Shown here: positions 1-7,077 of the stretch, piece after piece
Layout of the letters: each line of letters begins with the position of its first letter
Position numbering within the stretch: position 1 is the stretch's first letter
NCBI GenBank assembly: GCA_016861025.1
Contig: BOKO01000013.1
Span: 1 to 64,000 of the forward strand
DNA length: 64,000 nt
Direction of reading: 5' to 3'
From: Chloroflexota bacterium
GTDB lineage: Bacteria > Chloroflexota > Anaerolineae > Caldilineales > Caldilineaceae
Program-made: the position numbers and the translations under genes
Notes under the pieces: generated by a model
What the model was told of the DNA's origin: nothing
The model's input: the letters and a program-made list of their open reading frames with translations, nothing else
Database searches by the model: none

Positions 1-226
1 CAGCCGGAACAGGGTTGGGAACAGGTAAGGCTGCCAACAGGTCGGACAGGAATTCATCCTGGCTGCGTAGCCATCCCTCCACCCAGAAATGCTTTTCCAG
101 AAATTCTGGAGCCCGTTCTTGCAGCAGCTCCAGCAACTCACGGTTTTCGTCGATCCGTTTATGGATGCCACGCTGGGAGTGAGTCAGCACCTTCACAACC
201 CCGGCCAGTTTTCGCGCGTCGCTCAT
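1..226 (-). CDS. Partial small protein, open at left edge
   Basis: The first 75 residues of a minus-strand gene are visible; the rest lies left of the window. It starts at the ATG at 226-224, which overlaps the TGA of the zinc-ribbon gene (ATGA overlap), with GGAAAGATC just upstream, so the two are probably translationally coupled. The visible part is charged and helical (IDENRELLELLQERAPEF), with no signal peptide, membrane segment or recognised motif. Function unknown. Confidence refers to it being a real gene. Confidence 0.55.
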   Translation of the reverse strand, partial: MSDARKLAGVVKVLTHSQRGIHKRIDENRELLELLQERAPEFLEKHFWVEGWLRSQDEFLSDLLAALPVPNPVPA

Positions 227-429
227 GATCTTTCCCTCGGCAATACGGTTGTCGACGGATTAAGGGTATCTTGCACTAGAAGCGCGACGGTATTGAACCC
301 ATTCCCACAAACAACGCATTTACCATCGAGATAGCTCATGCCAGAGCGGGGCGGCGCAACAAGTTCACCTCCGCAATCCGGGCACTTCAGGTGGGTTAAT
401 TTCGGTTGCTGATTACTCTGATTGTTCAT
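223..429 (-). CDS. Small zinc-ribbon protein, 68 aa
   Basis: Two CxxC pairs, C16-x2-C19 and C38-x2-C41, form a probable four-cysteine zinc ribbon, the sort seen in small nucleic-acid-binding or regulatory proteins. The start chosen is the ATG at 429, preceded by GGAAAAGATC, the ribosome-binding pattern shared by many genes in the first 11 kb. The frame stays open up to an ATG at 552 that also has a GGGAAAG upstream, but the extra 41 residues are Arg-rich, low-complexity and overlap a possible structured RNA, so the shorter form is preferred. Partner and pathway unknown. Confidence 0.6.
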   Translation of the reverse strand: MNNQSNQQPKLTHLKCPDCGGELVAPPRSGMSYLDGKCVVCGNGFNTVALLVQDTLNPSTTVLPRERS

Positions 430-445
430 GATCTTTTCCGTTGGG

Positions 446-552
446 CTAGCTCTCCGCGCGAGCCGTAAGCTCCGACTGCACCTCCGGCGCGGGCGCCGGA
501 CGAAGGAGAGCTTCGGTGCCAGCCAGTCGTATGCGTGTTCAGGGGGGGGCAT
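446..552 (-). other. Candidate structured leader RNA upstream of zinc-ribbon gene
   Basis: On the minus strand, 505-512 (AGCTCTCC) can pair with 448-455 (GGAGAGCT). Between them lie two further hairpins: 483-500 (TCCGGCGC against GCGCCGGA) and 460-472 (GAGC-TTACG-GCTC). This would give a three-way junction ending about 20 nt before the zinc-ribbon ATG. A run of eight C directly follows the ATG at 552. It could be a regulatory leader or just GC-rich chance pairing; I do not recognise a known riboswitch class. Confidence 0.3.
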
Positions 553-567
553 TGCGGTCTTTCCCGA

Positions 568-723
568 TTAGGCGACGCGTGCCTTGCCCGCCACAATAGC
601 GGTACCCGGAGCAAGGGTCAGTAGAGCGAAAAGATAGAAAATGAAATCGTTCCTAATCGAGTAGCCCATCCAAGCACCGGCCCCCAGGAACACAGTCACG
701 AGTAGAGCAAGCAGGTATTTCAT
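568..723 (-). CDS. Small membrane protein, 51 aa
   Basis: A short minus-strand gene reading MKYLLALLVTVFLGAGAW at the N terminus and ending in KARVA. Two hydrophobic segments (about residues 3-20 and 29-46) separated by a short polar turn suggest a two-helix inner-membrane peptide. CAAGAGAAAG lies upstream of the ATG. No family recognised. Confidence 0.5.
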   Translation of the reverse strand: MKYLLALLVTVFLGAGAWMGYSIRNDFIFYLFALLTLAPGTAIVAGKARVA

Positions 724-742
724 GTGGTCTGTCTTTCTCTTG

Positions 743-1144
743 TCAGGCTGCCACGGTATCGGTCGCGAGCCAGTCCTTCAGCTTCGCAGCAAACAGCGGC
801 TTCAGTTTTTCAGCTTGCGCCAGCCCCGGCGCAATTGCTTTGACGTGGCCGCCACCCTGCCCGTCAATCCAGCAGTCATCGGCCCAGCGGATCAGGTCTT
901 CGGCGCGCTCGCCGGCAATCGCTTTACGCAGCAGATCGCAAGCCCGGTGTACTTCTCCGCCGCCGCCGGTAATGCGGTTGTCAGCCACTGCATTCGGGCA
1001 GTTGAGGCTGTGCTGCTGATACAGCGCAAGCGCCTCAATCGGTGTGGCGAAAACCGACATAATCTCCCACGCCACCGTAAGCGGATGGCCGGGATAGACC
1101 GGGTACTCGCCGGTTGTGTCGATTACTGCTTTTGCGCCTTCCAT
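743..1144 (-). CDS. Hypothetical protein, 133 aa
   Basis: The start is the ATG at 1144 with GGAAAAGAGCT just upstream; an in-frame upstream extension has no better ribosome-binding site. The protein is soluble and mixed alpha/beta, with a conserved-looking stretch around NRITGGGGEVHRACDLLRKA. This resembles the small proteins of unknown function common on large conjugative plasmids. It is followed closely by other genes of the same strand and probably shares their transcript. Function unknown. Confidence 0.6.
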   Translation of the reverse strand: MEGAKAVIDTTGEYPVYPGHPLTVAWEIMSVFATPIEALALYQQHSLNCPNAVADNRITGGGGEVHRACDLLRKAIAGERAEDLIRWADDCWIDGQGGGHVKAIAPGLAQAEKLKPLFAAKLKDWLATDTVAA

Positions 1145-1161
1145 AGCTCTTTTCCTTCGAG

Positions 1162-1395
1162 TTACACGCCCGCCCACTTGAAGGCCGCTATGCGATAGAT
1201 GCTAGCATCAACCACTTTCACAGCATCGTTCTCCGGCACGCCAGCTGCGACCAAGCGGGCGCGAATTTCACGGATCACGCCGCCCTGAAGAACGCCACGC
1301 TCTTCGAGTTCCTTAATTTCGTGCACGGCCTCACGGAGGTCGTCGTCTGAAAGGGAGGAGAAGATGGCTTGGACTTTGCTGGCTACGGTCATCAT
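1162..1395 (-). CDS. Hypothetical protein, paralogue of the gene at 4004-4228
   Basis: This 77-residue acidic helical protein shares a clear block with the product at 4004-4228: RGVLQGGVIREIRARLVAAG here against GGVLQGDALRGIATRLVAEI there, with the downstream residues (P-E-x-D-x-x-x-x-x-D) also aligned. The two are therefore paralogues from a duplication within the element. It starts at MM (1395 or 1392) after GTAAAAG. Its stop overlaps the in-frame extension of the next gene. No biochemical role can be assigned. Confidence 0.6.
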   Translation of the reverse strand: MMTVASKVQAIFSSLSDDDLREAVHEIKELEERGVLQGGVIREIRARLVAAGVPENDAVKVVDASIYRIAAFKWAGV

Positions 1396-1405
1396 CTTTT
1401 ACTCT

Positions 1406-1651
1406 CTACCGCCTCCCAGCACTCCGCGCCTCGAAGTACCCGCATACACGATCGAAGGCTGGTCCAGCGAAGATCGCCCCCACTGCGCAGCCGAGCCCCA
1501 TCGCATAGGCCGCCACAACCCCCGTGATGGCCTCTTGCCCGAAGGCAAGCGTGCCTACCAGCAAGCCGGCTCCGGCCCACAAGATCCAGTACAGCGGAGG
1601 GAAAATCGCCCAGACGATGTGCGGGCGCTCGATCTTCTTGGTGTTTGACAT
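1406..1651 (-). CDS. Small membrane protein, 81 aa
   Basis: Two strongly hydrophobic segments, about residues 13-33 (VWAIFPPLYWILWAGAGLLV) and 40-62, follow a short charged N terminus (MSNTKKIER); the C terminus is basic. It is predicted to be an inner-membrane hairpin protein. The start at 1651 has GGGAAA five bases upstream; an ATG four codons earlier (1663) is also possible. Family not recognised. Confidence 0.6.
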   Translation of the reverse strand: MSNTKKIERPHIVWAIFPPLYWILWAGAGLLVGTLAFGQEAITGVVAAYAMGLGCAVGAIFAGPAFDRVCGYFEARSAGRR

Positions 1652-1706
1652 ATTATTTCCCATTTCCAGTTCGTTACCATTACGGATAACAATACACGTC
1701 TAGCCG

Positions 1707-1925
1707 TTACTTGTCAAGCGCATATGCCTTTTCCAAACGAATGTGCGCGGCACGATAACGACGAAGGGCGTTGCTGACCGATTGAGATGACAGCCCGGAA
1801 GCCTCTGCTGCGCCCTTGGTTGAGACGCCTCGCAACAAAACCTTCTTGACTGCTGCGCGCACAGGATCCCGAGATCTCAAAAGATCAGCTACAACTTCGA
1901 ACTGAGCCGGTGTTATCTTTGCCAT
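1707..1925 (-). CDS. KorA/TrfB-like transcriptional repressor
   Basis: The 72-residue product follows the pattern of the TrfB/KorA family of IncP plasmids: an N-terminal helix (MAKITPAQFEVVADLL), a linker helix, then a helix-turn-helix (about residues 31-58, STKGAAEASGLSSQSVSNAL) ending in RYRAAH, which parallels the R-x-W-A-A-H ending of that family's DNA-binding part. KorA-type proteins coordinate plasmid maintenance and transfer genes by binding short palindromes. I did not find the classic IncP KorA operator here, so the target is unknown. MM allows 1928 as an alternative start. Confidence 0.7.
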   Translation of the reverse strand: MAKITPAQFEVVADLLRSRDPVRAAVKKVLLRGVSTKGAAEASGLSSQSVSNALRRYRAAHIRLEKAYALDK

Positions 1926-2007
1926 CAAATATCTCTTCTCTAGCTACTCTGTTAACCTAGATGATGATTACCGAGCCATCCACGTCATGAAGTCGAAGCG
2001 AGCCATA

Positions 2008-2532
2008 TTAGTCGCGCGCCTCAATCGCCTCAAGAATGGGTTTTGAGGCCGGAACCCGCTTGCGAGGAACCGGCTTGCCGATTTCTGCATAGCGCCTTTC
2101 AACAGCCTTGTTAAAGGCGCCCTGGTAGCCGTAGACCACCACGCTGAATCTCGCATACATCTGGATTCCGTAGTCCGCAGGCCACGCAGCCTTCCATGCC
2201 TTGATGGAGTACGGAAGGCTGCGTTTTTCGATTTCCGGCGATACCCCTGTAATGCCAGACAGGCTGCGTCGATCCGATGTGTGGATGCGGTGCTTATTGA
2301 CGGCTAAGGCAAGAATGCCTCGATGGGCATCCAGTTGCCTATCTCGCCATTTCTTTGCGGCTGAAAGCGCCTTTTGCTTTCCACCGAATTTGGAATCCGA
2401 GAAGAGTTTATTTGCTATGGGCCGGCCGGCGCTGGATATCCGCACCCACCATCCGGCCGTGCGTTCGTAGTCCATGCGCGTAATGAAGCGCATTTCAACC
2501 GGACGGTTCTTGATTTTGTTCTGGGCAGCCAT
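2008..2532 (-). CDS. AP2-like DNA-binding protein with two domains
   Basis: The product (174 aa) has two regions resembling AP2 DNA-binding domains as found in phage and plasmid proteins. The first (about 20-75) has WWVRISSAG, a phenylalanine (LFSDSKFGGKQKAL) and AAKKWRDRQL. The second (about 100-160) starts with GITGVS and has WKAAWPADYG, FSVVVYGYQGAFNKAVERR. The order of aromatic residues and the Gly-x-x-x-Ala-x-x-x-Ala-x-x-x-R ending fit the family. It probably binds DNA; no nuclease motif is visible. The start at 2532 was preferred over a non-conserved upstream extension. Confidence 0.65.
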   Translation of the reverse strand: MAAQNKIKNRPVEMRFITRMDYERTAGWWVRISSAGRPIANKLFSDSKFGGKQKALSAAKKWRDRQLDAHRGILALAVNKHRIHTSDRRSLSGITGVSPEIEKRSLPYSIKAWKAAWPADYGIQMYARFSVVVYGYQGAFNKAVERRYAEIGKPVPRKRVPASKPILEAIEARD

Positions 2533-2624
2533 CAGATTGCCTATTAGTCGATTACCATTATGGCCACCAACACGATTACTATGGAGCAAACTGCAAGACG
2601 GTTCTTCATTACCCTTTCCCTTGG

Positions 2625-2879
2625 TTATCGACCAAGCTCATTGAGCACTTCCGGCGTAAGCCTGCGCATCCGCTGGCTTTCAATAGAGCCGCCAAGCGAA
2701 AGGCGCCCTTTGGCATAACGCATCGCCAATTCAGCCTTGGTCTTTTCGCCAAAACGGGCAAAGGGACCAACCCAATCGGCAAGGGCCTTCCTGAGAACGG
2801 CTACCGGGACACCCCGTGTTGCCGTCATAAATTCTGCGATAAGAGCCGCCTTCCTTGGGCTGAACGCTGTTTTGTGCAT
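2625..2879 (-). CDS. Hypothetical protein, 84 aa
   Basis: Basic helical protein starting at the ATG at 2879, with GGAAAAG eight bases upstream. A central part (LRKALADWVGPFARFGEKTKAELAMRYAKGRLSLGGS) suggests a compact helical fold, possibly nucleic-acid binding, but no family is recognised. It lies directly downstream of the DUF4116 gene and is probably in its transcript. Confidence 0.55.
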   Translation of the reverse strand: MHKTAFSPRKAALIAEFMTATRGVPVAVLRKALADWVGPFARFGEKTKAELAMRYAKGRLSLGGSIESQRMRRLTPEVLNELGR

Positions 2880-2893
2880 CGCCTTTTCCTTGT

Positions 2894-3079
2894 TCAACCC
2901 AGATTCCAGACGATACCCATCCTAGCAATCCAGACGGGCACAAACTGCAAAGCATCGCCATTTTGGGCAACCGCTGCTTTGCAAACCTCGATCGTCCGCA
3001 ACTCTTCAGGCAAATCGCCCAGCAGCATCCCGTTTTCTTGGACAGCCTCCAATGCTGCTTCTTCCGTTTTGATGTTCAT
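2894..3079 (-). CDS. DUF4116-type protein, 61 aa
   Basis: The sequence A-L-E-A-V-Q-E-N-G near the N terminus, then LPEELRTIEVCKAAVAQNGDALQFVP, matches the DUF4116 repeat (Ala-Val-x-x-Asn-Gly, then Leu/Val-Pro-x-x-x-Arg). That repeat is usually found in tandem in larger proteins; here one and a half copies make up the whole protein. The role of the domain is unknown. It sits in the run of small minus-strand genes. Confidence 0.65.
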   Translation of the reverse strand: MNIKTEEAALEAVQENGMLLGDLPEELRTIEVCKAAVAQNGDALQFVPVWIARMGIVWNLG

Positions 3080-3093
3080 TTATCTTTCCCTAT

Positions 3094-3513
3094 CTAAACA
3101 GTGCCAGCCTCAAGGGCGGCCAGGAGGATGGTTAATTCCGACGGGCGGAGTATCCCTGGATCAAGGTGTGCTAAATGGCGCAACTCGCAGGGAGTGCGCG
3201 TGCTTCCAATACACCATGTATCATGTACCGTTGAGTCGCACATGCTGCAGAACCCATACTTGACCTTCGCTGGCCGTTCCTTGAGGAAGCCCAGGATTCT
3301 GGAAGGATCGTTTGATCGCGGCGGCAGCATCTCCCATGCTTCGGACGGCGATATGGTTACAGGTTTTTCAATGGTCTTTGTCGGAATCCAATCTGCAATT
3401 TTGGCTATCTGAGAGCCGTCTGGAGCGTACCAGTGCTTCTTGTCCGGATTCCATCGTGCTCCCAGACTCTTTGCCAAGTCACGTTCGTTGTATGGAACGT
3501 CAAGGACAATCAC
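3094..3513 (-). CDS. DUF5710 domain protein
   Basis: The N terminus (residues 1-40) has the DUF5710 signature: L-D-V-P-Y-x-E-R-D-x-A-K-x-L-G-A-R-W-x-x-x-x-K-x-W-Y-A-P. This short module is common in plasmid-borne primase-, helicase- and toxin-related proteins. The C-terminal half has four cysteines (C92, C95, C106, C114 by my count) that might bind metal. The 139-residue protein has no catalytic domain, so it may be a stand-alone binding module. Confidence 0.7.
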   Translation of the reverse strand: MIVLDVPYNERDLAKSLGARWNPDKKHWYAPDGSQIAKIADWIPTKTIEKPVTISPSEAWEMLPPRSNDPSRILGFLKERPAKVKYGFCSMCDSTVHDTWCIGSTRTPCELRHLAHLDPGILRPSELTILLAALEAGTV

Positions 3514-3530
3514 AATCTCTTTTCCTTGGT

Positions 3531-3992
3531 CTAGCGGCTCGCTTCAAGTGCCTTGATCTTCGCCTGGAGCACCTGCGTCTCTGCGGTCAATTGGGACCCC
3601 TTGTCGAACTCACCTCTCACGACACCCCAGAAGGGGATTGCAAGCGCGGCAATCACGATACCAAGCAGGATTGCCTCGCCATGCGACATCTCCATGGCCG
3701 GCGACCTCGTGCGACTGAAGGTATGGACGATTCCCCAGAAGCCCAGCTTGACCATCGACAGCCCGATCAGGGTGAAGATAACTACAACGGCGACACCCAA
3801 CGGCCCGGCAGGGTCCCTGATCTCCGCCGGCATCGTGACGTAGCTCACAGGGAGGTAGATCGCCATGCCGGCGCCGAAAATCGCGAGCACGATCATGAAA
3901 GCGCGCTCGTACCATGGCGACTTACGCTGCCACCAGTGCCTCGGCGGCGGGTTTCGATGTTCCTGCTCCTTGATGAATTTGGCGATGTGCAT
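3531..3992 (-). CDS. Inner-membrane protein with three predicted helices
   Basis: A basic aromatic N terminus (RHWWQRKSPWYERAF) is followed by hydrophobic segments at about residues 32-53, 66-90 and 108-130 and a short C-terminal coiled-coil-like tail (QLTAETQVLQAKIKALEASR). It is predicted to lie in the cytoplasmic membrane. The start at 3992 is set by GGGAAAGAC upstream. No family recognised; it may be an accessory transfer or entry-exclusion protein, but nothing in the sequence proves that. Confidence 0.6.
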   Translation of the reverse strand: MHIAKFIKEQEHRNPPPRHWWQRKSPWYERAFMIVLAIFGAGMAIYLPVSYVTMPAEIRDPAGPLGVAVVVIFTLIGLSMVKLGFWGIVHTFSRTRSPAMEMSHGEAILLGIVIAALAIPFWGVVRGEFDKGSQLTAETQVLQAKIKALEASR

Positions 3993-4003
3993 GTCTTTCC
4001 CGA

Positions 4004-4228
4004 TTAGATGTGAGCTACGTATCGCGCTGCAGCTTCTTCGACAATCAGCGAATCCGCCATGCGAAGGGAGTCGCACTCGGGTATGCCGATTTCAGCAACC
4101 AAGCGAGTAGCGATGCCGCGAAGGGCGTCACCCTGAAGAACACCTCCCCGACGCCAAGCCAACGCTTCCGCAGCAGCGACTTCGACCTCGTGGTGCGATA
4201 GGTTTTGTATCAGCGAATCGGGCGTCAT
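4004..4228 (-). CDS. Hypothetical protein, paralogue of the gene at 1162-1395
   Basis: The 74-residue product aligns with the protein encoded at 1162-1395 over the GGVLQG...TRLVAEIGIPECDSLRMADS block, while the N termini differ. Both are small, acidic and helical. A duplication within the element followed by divergence is the simplest explanation. No function assigned. Confidence 0.6.
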   Translation of the reverse strand: MTPDSLIQNLSHHEVEVAAAEALAWRRGGVLQGDALRGIATRLVAEIGIPECDSLRMADSLIVEEAAARYVAHI

Positions 4229-4237
4229 GGCCTTTCC

Positions 4238-4462
4238 CTATGCTTTGTACCAAACACGCAGAGCTACAGGCTTCACGCAGCCGCCGCTCGCATGCAGAAA
4301 AACAGTTTCGACGTTCAGGACATGTTCCGTTGTGAGCCTTTCTGCCCACTTATTGACTTCGACGAGGCAATCTTCGAGCCCTTCGTCACTGATACGAAAT
4401 TCTCTGTATTGGATTTGCATCGTGGCCATCTTTCTCTCCGGTTTATGAATGGTTGCTTTCAT
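4238..4462 (-). CDS. Hypothetical protein, 74 aa
   Basis: Small protein with MQIQYREFRISDEGLEDC near the N terminus and a beta-rich C terminus (VETVFLHASGGCVKPVALRVWY). The start at 4462 follows GGAAAAG at ten bases and sits 16 bases after the preceding stop; an ATG at 4429 with GGAGAG upstream is an equally good candidate. Function unknown. Confidence 0.5.
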   Translation of the reverse strand: MKATIHKPERKMATMQIQYREFRISDEGLEDCLVEVNKWAERLTTEHVLNVETVFLHASGGCVKPVALRVWYKA

Positions 4463-4478
4463 GGATCGAGTCCTTTTC

Positions 4479-4679
4479 CTATGCTGCCTGCGCCGCGCCA
4501 ACGGCGGCTTCAAAGGCCTTCCGCGTAGCAACCATCCACGCATCCACCTGCTCGATGGCCATGCCACGCGATTCAGCGAATCTCGCCTTGAGCGGCAGAC
4601 TCACAAGGCCGGAGCGGATAACCTCCTCCTTGCAGATGGCAAGAAACTCAGTGGGAACGGTAAATGTCGTCATGGTCAC
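4479..4679 (-). CDS. Hypothetical protein, 66 aa
   Basis: A short helical protein (MTMTTFTVPTEFLAICKEEV at the start) with no signal peptide or membrane segment. It belongs to the close-packed minus-strand gene run. No family recognised. Confidence 0.5.
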   Translation of the reverse strand: MTMTTFTVPTEFLAICKEEVIRSGLVSLPLKARFAESRGMAIEQVDAWMVATRKAFEAAVGAAQAA

Positions 4680-4685
4680 CCCCCA

Positions 4686-4844
4686 TTACTTGGTGTTGTC
4701 GTCGCGCAGATCGGTCGGCGTTTCAAATGCTCGCGACACAACCTCAACGACGCTTTCACCGGGTCGCGTCAGTACGGCATTCTCGAAGAACGCCTCGCCG
4801 AGTACTTCGGCCTCATCCCGCCCCACCTCTTGCCGATCATTCAT
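4686..4844 (-). CDS. Very small acidic protein, 52 aa
   Basis: A reading frame from the ATG at 4844 to the TAA at 4688-4686 encodes MNDRQEVGRDEAEVLGEAFF and ends in RDDNTK. It fills the gap between its neighbours almost exactly and has GGGAAGCGG upstream, supporting a real gene. It is acidic and helical, with no known family. Confidence 0.45.
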   Translation of the reverse strand: MNDRQEVGRDEAEVLGEAFFENAVLTRPGESVVEVVSRAFETPTDLRDDNTK

Positions 4845-4862
4845 GTTGGCCGCTTCCCTGAA

Positions 4863-5234
4863 TCAGCGCTTACTTTCAAGAGCCGCCGCCATTGCTTGCG
4901 ACCCCAGTTCTTTCTTCAACTTCCCCATGGCCACCGCCGTCAGCAGCTGCTGTTGCACCAACGTCAGTTCCCCCATGGTCCTTTTCTCCAACTCGGCGCG
5001 CATGTCGCGGCCGGCAGACCAATAGGCGTACATCAGCGTTTGCTTCGATGCGCGATCCGTAAAGCCTGCGCCCATCGAGGTGCCATTGAACCCATGCCAG
5101 AACTGGCTGGCCAGGCTGCTACCGCGATGCGGGGCGCCATTGGCGAAGAGGTTGCGATGCTCCTGCCGGAACATGGCCACCGCCGCATCGTATTCACGGC
5201 GCATCGTCGGGTCTTTGAAGCGGTTCGCCATCAC
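4863..5234 (-). CDS. Hypothetical protein, 123 aa
   Basis: A soluble helical protein rich in Met, Gln and Arg (KDPTMRREYDAAVAMFRQEH), with a middle segment GGLN-like WHGFNGTSMGAGFTDRASK and a C-terminal helix. The start MM (5234 or 5231) is the only good one. It lies seven bases downstream of the AbrB-associated pair and may be co-transcribed. Function unknown. Confidence 0.55.
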   Translation of the reverse strand: MMANRFKDPTMRREYDAAVAMFRQEHRNLFANGAPHRGSSLASQFWHGFNGTSMGAGFTDRASKQTLMYAYWSAGRDMRAELEKRTMGELTLVQQQLLTAVAMGKLKKELGSQAMAAALESKR

Positions 5235-5240
5235 TATGTC

Positions 5241-5432
5241 TCAGACAACAGGAACCGCGATCGACAGTTTGCGCGCGATCGCCTCGCAATCAAAGCACCG
5301 GATTTTGAGCTTGCGCTGGCCTTCGAGATTGGCTTTGAGCTCGCGAATCGTCGGCCGGCCTGTGGAACCGCTTTCCGCCAAGTGCTGCAGCTCCTTTTTT
5401 GTCAACGCCTTCATCCATTTCGCTTTGGCCAT
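5241..5432 (-). CDS. Small partner of AbrB-type antitoxin, 63 aa
   Basis: The start codon overlaps the antitoxin stop (TAATG at 5434-5430), so the two genes are translationally coupled in the way of toxin-antitoxin pairs. The product is small and basic (MAKAKWMKALTKKELQHLAE, then PTIRELKANLEGQRKLKIRCFDC) with no match to a toxin fold I know. It could be an unfamiliar small toxin or an accessory regulator. Position and coupling are the only evidence for a toxin-antitoxin role. Confidence 0.5.
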   Translation of the reverse strand: MAKAKWMKALTKKELQHLAESGSTGRPTIRELKANLEGQRKLKIRCFDCEAIARKLSIAVPVV

Positions 5433-5701
5433 TACGGTTTCCTCAATTTGCCTTCGCCCAGCAGTTTGCGGGCCTTCGCTGCAAGAGTCTTGCCGGCCTT
5501 GGATGCTGTGTCACCAGATGCCAGCGCACGAAGCTCCGCTTCCGAGAGATTAAGCGCCTGGCGGCCCCCTGCTCGACGGATCTTGATCTCTCCCGGCGCG
5601 CTGGTTACCGCCAAGGCGTCAGCTTCGCTGAAGCCCGCCCGAGCGAGGGTGGCCTTATCGAAGGTTGTTCCGAGACTGTTGCCGATCTTGCGTAGTTTCA
5701 T
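5432..5701 (-). CDS. SpoVT/AbrB-type antitoxin or regulator
   Basis: The N terminus (MKLRKIGNSLGTTFDKATLA, then AGFSEADALAVTSAPGEIKI) is a swapped-hairpin AbrB/MazE DNA-binding domain: Lys-Leu-Arg-Lys-Ile-Gly-Asn-Ser at the start and a hydrophobic ladder to residue about 42. The remainder is helical and basic. Proteins of this type bind palindromes in their own promoter and neutralise a partner protein. A perfect palindrome lies two bases upstream of this ATG and a second imperfect copy 44 bp further, so autoregulation is likely. Confidence 0.75.
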   Translation of the reverse strand: MKLRKIGNSLGTTFDKATLARAGFSEADALAVTSAPGEIKIRRAGGRQALNLSEAELRALASGDTASKAGKTLAAKARKLLGEGKLRKP

Positions 5702-5702
5702 T

Positions 5703-5765
5703 GTGATTACAGTGTAATCACCCCGTAAGGGTTTGTCAAGGAAAAGGTGATTACGGCGTAGTTAC
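5703..5765. promoter_or_regulatory. Paired palindromic operators of the AbrB-type gene
   Basis: GTGATTAC-AGT-GTAATCAC at 5703-5721 is a perfect 8-bp inverted repeat abutting the start codon at 5701. A second site, GTGATTAC-GGC-GTAGTTAC at 5747-5765, matches at 6 of 8 positions in its right arm. Centre-to-centre distance is 44 bp, about four helical turns, so dimers could bind the same DNA face. The likely ligand is the AbrB-type protein encoded next to it. Confidence 0.65.
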
Positions 5766-5895
5766 AAGTTTGGCGCCGCTTTGAACATCTAGCGCAAACG
5801 CGCGACTTCCCGCAGACCTCAGCCGGACTTGGGGATCAAGATTTTCCATCTGGTGATCGGACACCGATGCTCTTTGCAACTGATCGAAAGTATGC

Positions 5896-6369
5896 CTACG
5901 GACGGAAAACGCGGCCGCCATGGGATTCGGCCGTGTCAAATTGCCCAGATAACACGTGGAGCCTCCCCGTCACTGGATCGACTTCTTTCAATGTGAAGAG
6001 CACACCCCTCGAGCTGTTGGAGCGCACAGGCGTTTCCACGTTGATCTGATGGACTCCGATCAGGCTGGCCAGGCCACGTCGCATCGCATCGTTCATAGCA
6101 CTCTCGGTATGCGGGTAGAGCCAGAGGGTCGGTCCCTCGCGGAATCCGTAGCTGTAGATCCCTGGGTAGACCGTTTCGTCATCCCCCGCGCCATCGAACA
6201 AATCACGGTGGGAAGGATATTTCCATTCCCCGGCTACCTTGATCTTGCGTCCATCAGACAGAAACACACGGCCCGACAACGAGAGGTTGAATCCCGTCTG
6301 ACCACGCCCCCAGTGCCCCTCCTTCGAGTCGTAGATCTCGATATTCGCGTAGTTGCGCACCCAGAGCAT
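5896..6369 (-). CDS. Hypothetical protein, 157 aa
   Basis: A soluble beta-rich protein with many aromatic residues (MLWVRNYANIEIYDSKEGHW at the start, DETVYPGIYSYGFREGPTLW in the middle). The ATG at 6369 was chosen; a GTG two codons earlier is possible. No recognised domain. About 130 bases without a gene separate it from the AbrB operators. Confidence 0.55.
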   Translation of the reverse strand: MLWVRNYANIEIYDSKEGHWGRGQTGFNLSLSGRVFLSDGRKIKVAGEWKYPSHRDLFDGAGDDETVYPGIYSYGFREGPTLWLYPHTESAMNDAMRRGLASLIGVHQINVETPVRSNSSRGVLFTLKEVDPVTGRLHVLSGQFDTAESHGGRVFRP

Positions 6370-6444
6370 TCTCACACCATCGGACGATTGTGGGTCTTCT
6401 CCAACAACTCTCTCACCTCATCCAGATTCTACGCGGACACGAGG

Positions 6445-7023
6445 TTACCGCATGCGCGGCCGAGACGTGATTTGCGATGTGGCATGCTGACGAATGATCT
6501 TCTTGACGGTATCCGGCAGCCCGGTACTCTCGTAGGTTTCCGCATTTACGCGGACCTGACTCAAACGGCCCGCATTGGCCGTGTTGATGGGGTTGACCGC
6601 ATATTCGTTGATTTCGTCATTGAAGGTTACTGTGTATTGAATTCCGTTCGCCATGACCGGCTGACCTACCATCACCCAGGGTGAGCTTTTGGGCATGATT
6701 TCATCTTTCTGCCTTTCGGCCAGAACTCTGGCGATCGCTTTGCTTGCTTGCGTATCAGCAACCATCAGAGAAAAGTCCTTCTTGACGTTCATTTTGTGAT
6801 GTGCGCGGACTTCCTTTTGCAGATCCTCAAGAGCCCCAATAAGGATAGCTTCGTTCTTTGAGATACAACCATAGTCGGGATGAATCGTCCAGGGAGATTC
6901 TTCCATCATCTTCTCGAGTTCCTTGAACCGTGCATCGCCGCGCGGCGAATCATAGCCCTTGGCGATTTCTATCTCCAGACCCTCCACCTCGCGTTGAAGC
7001 GCCAGGAAGTTTTCTTTCGTCAT
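6445..7023 (-). CDS. Hypothetical protein, 192 aa
   Basis: The N-terminal 100 residues are highly charged and helical (MTKENFLALQREVEGLEIEI), probably a coiled coil. The C-terminal part is more mixed (WVMVGQPVMANGIQYTVTFN) and ends basic (TSRPRMR). No catalytic motif or family recognised. It is separated by short gaps from genes of the same strand. Confidence 0.55.
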   Translation of the reverse strand: MTKENFLALQREVEGLEIEIAKGYDSPRGDARFKELEKMMEESPWTIHPDYGCISKNEAILIGALEDLQKEVRAHHKMNVKKDFSLMVADTQASKAIARVLAERQKDEIMPKSSPWVMVGQPVMANGIQYTVTFNDEINEYAVNPINTANAGRLSQVRVNAETYESTGLPDTVKKIIRQHATSQITSRPRMR

Positions 7024-7077
7024 CTCGTGCACTGTTATCCCCTATATAGGTAAGCCCGTCACAAGCCGCGCGGGCGC

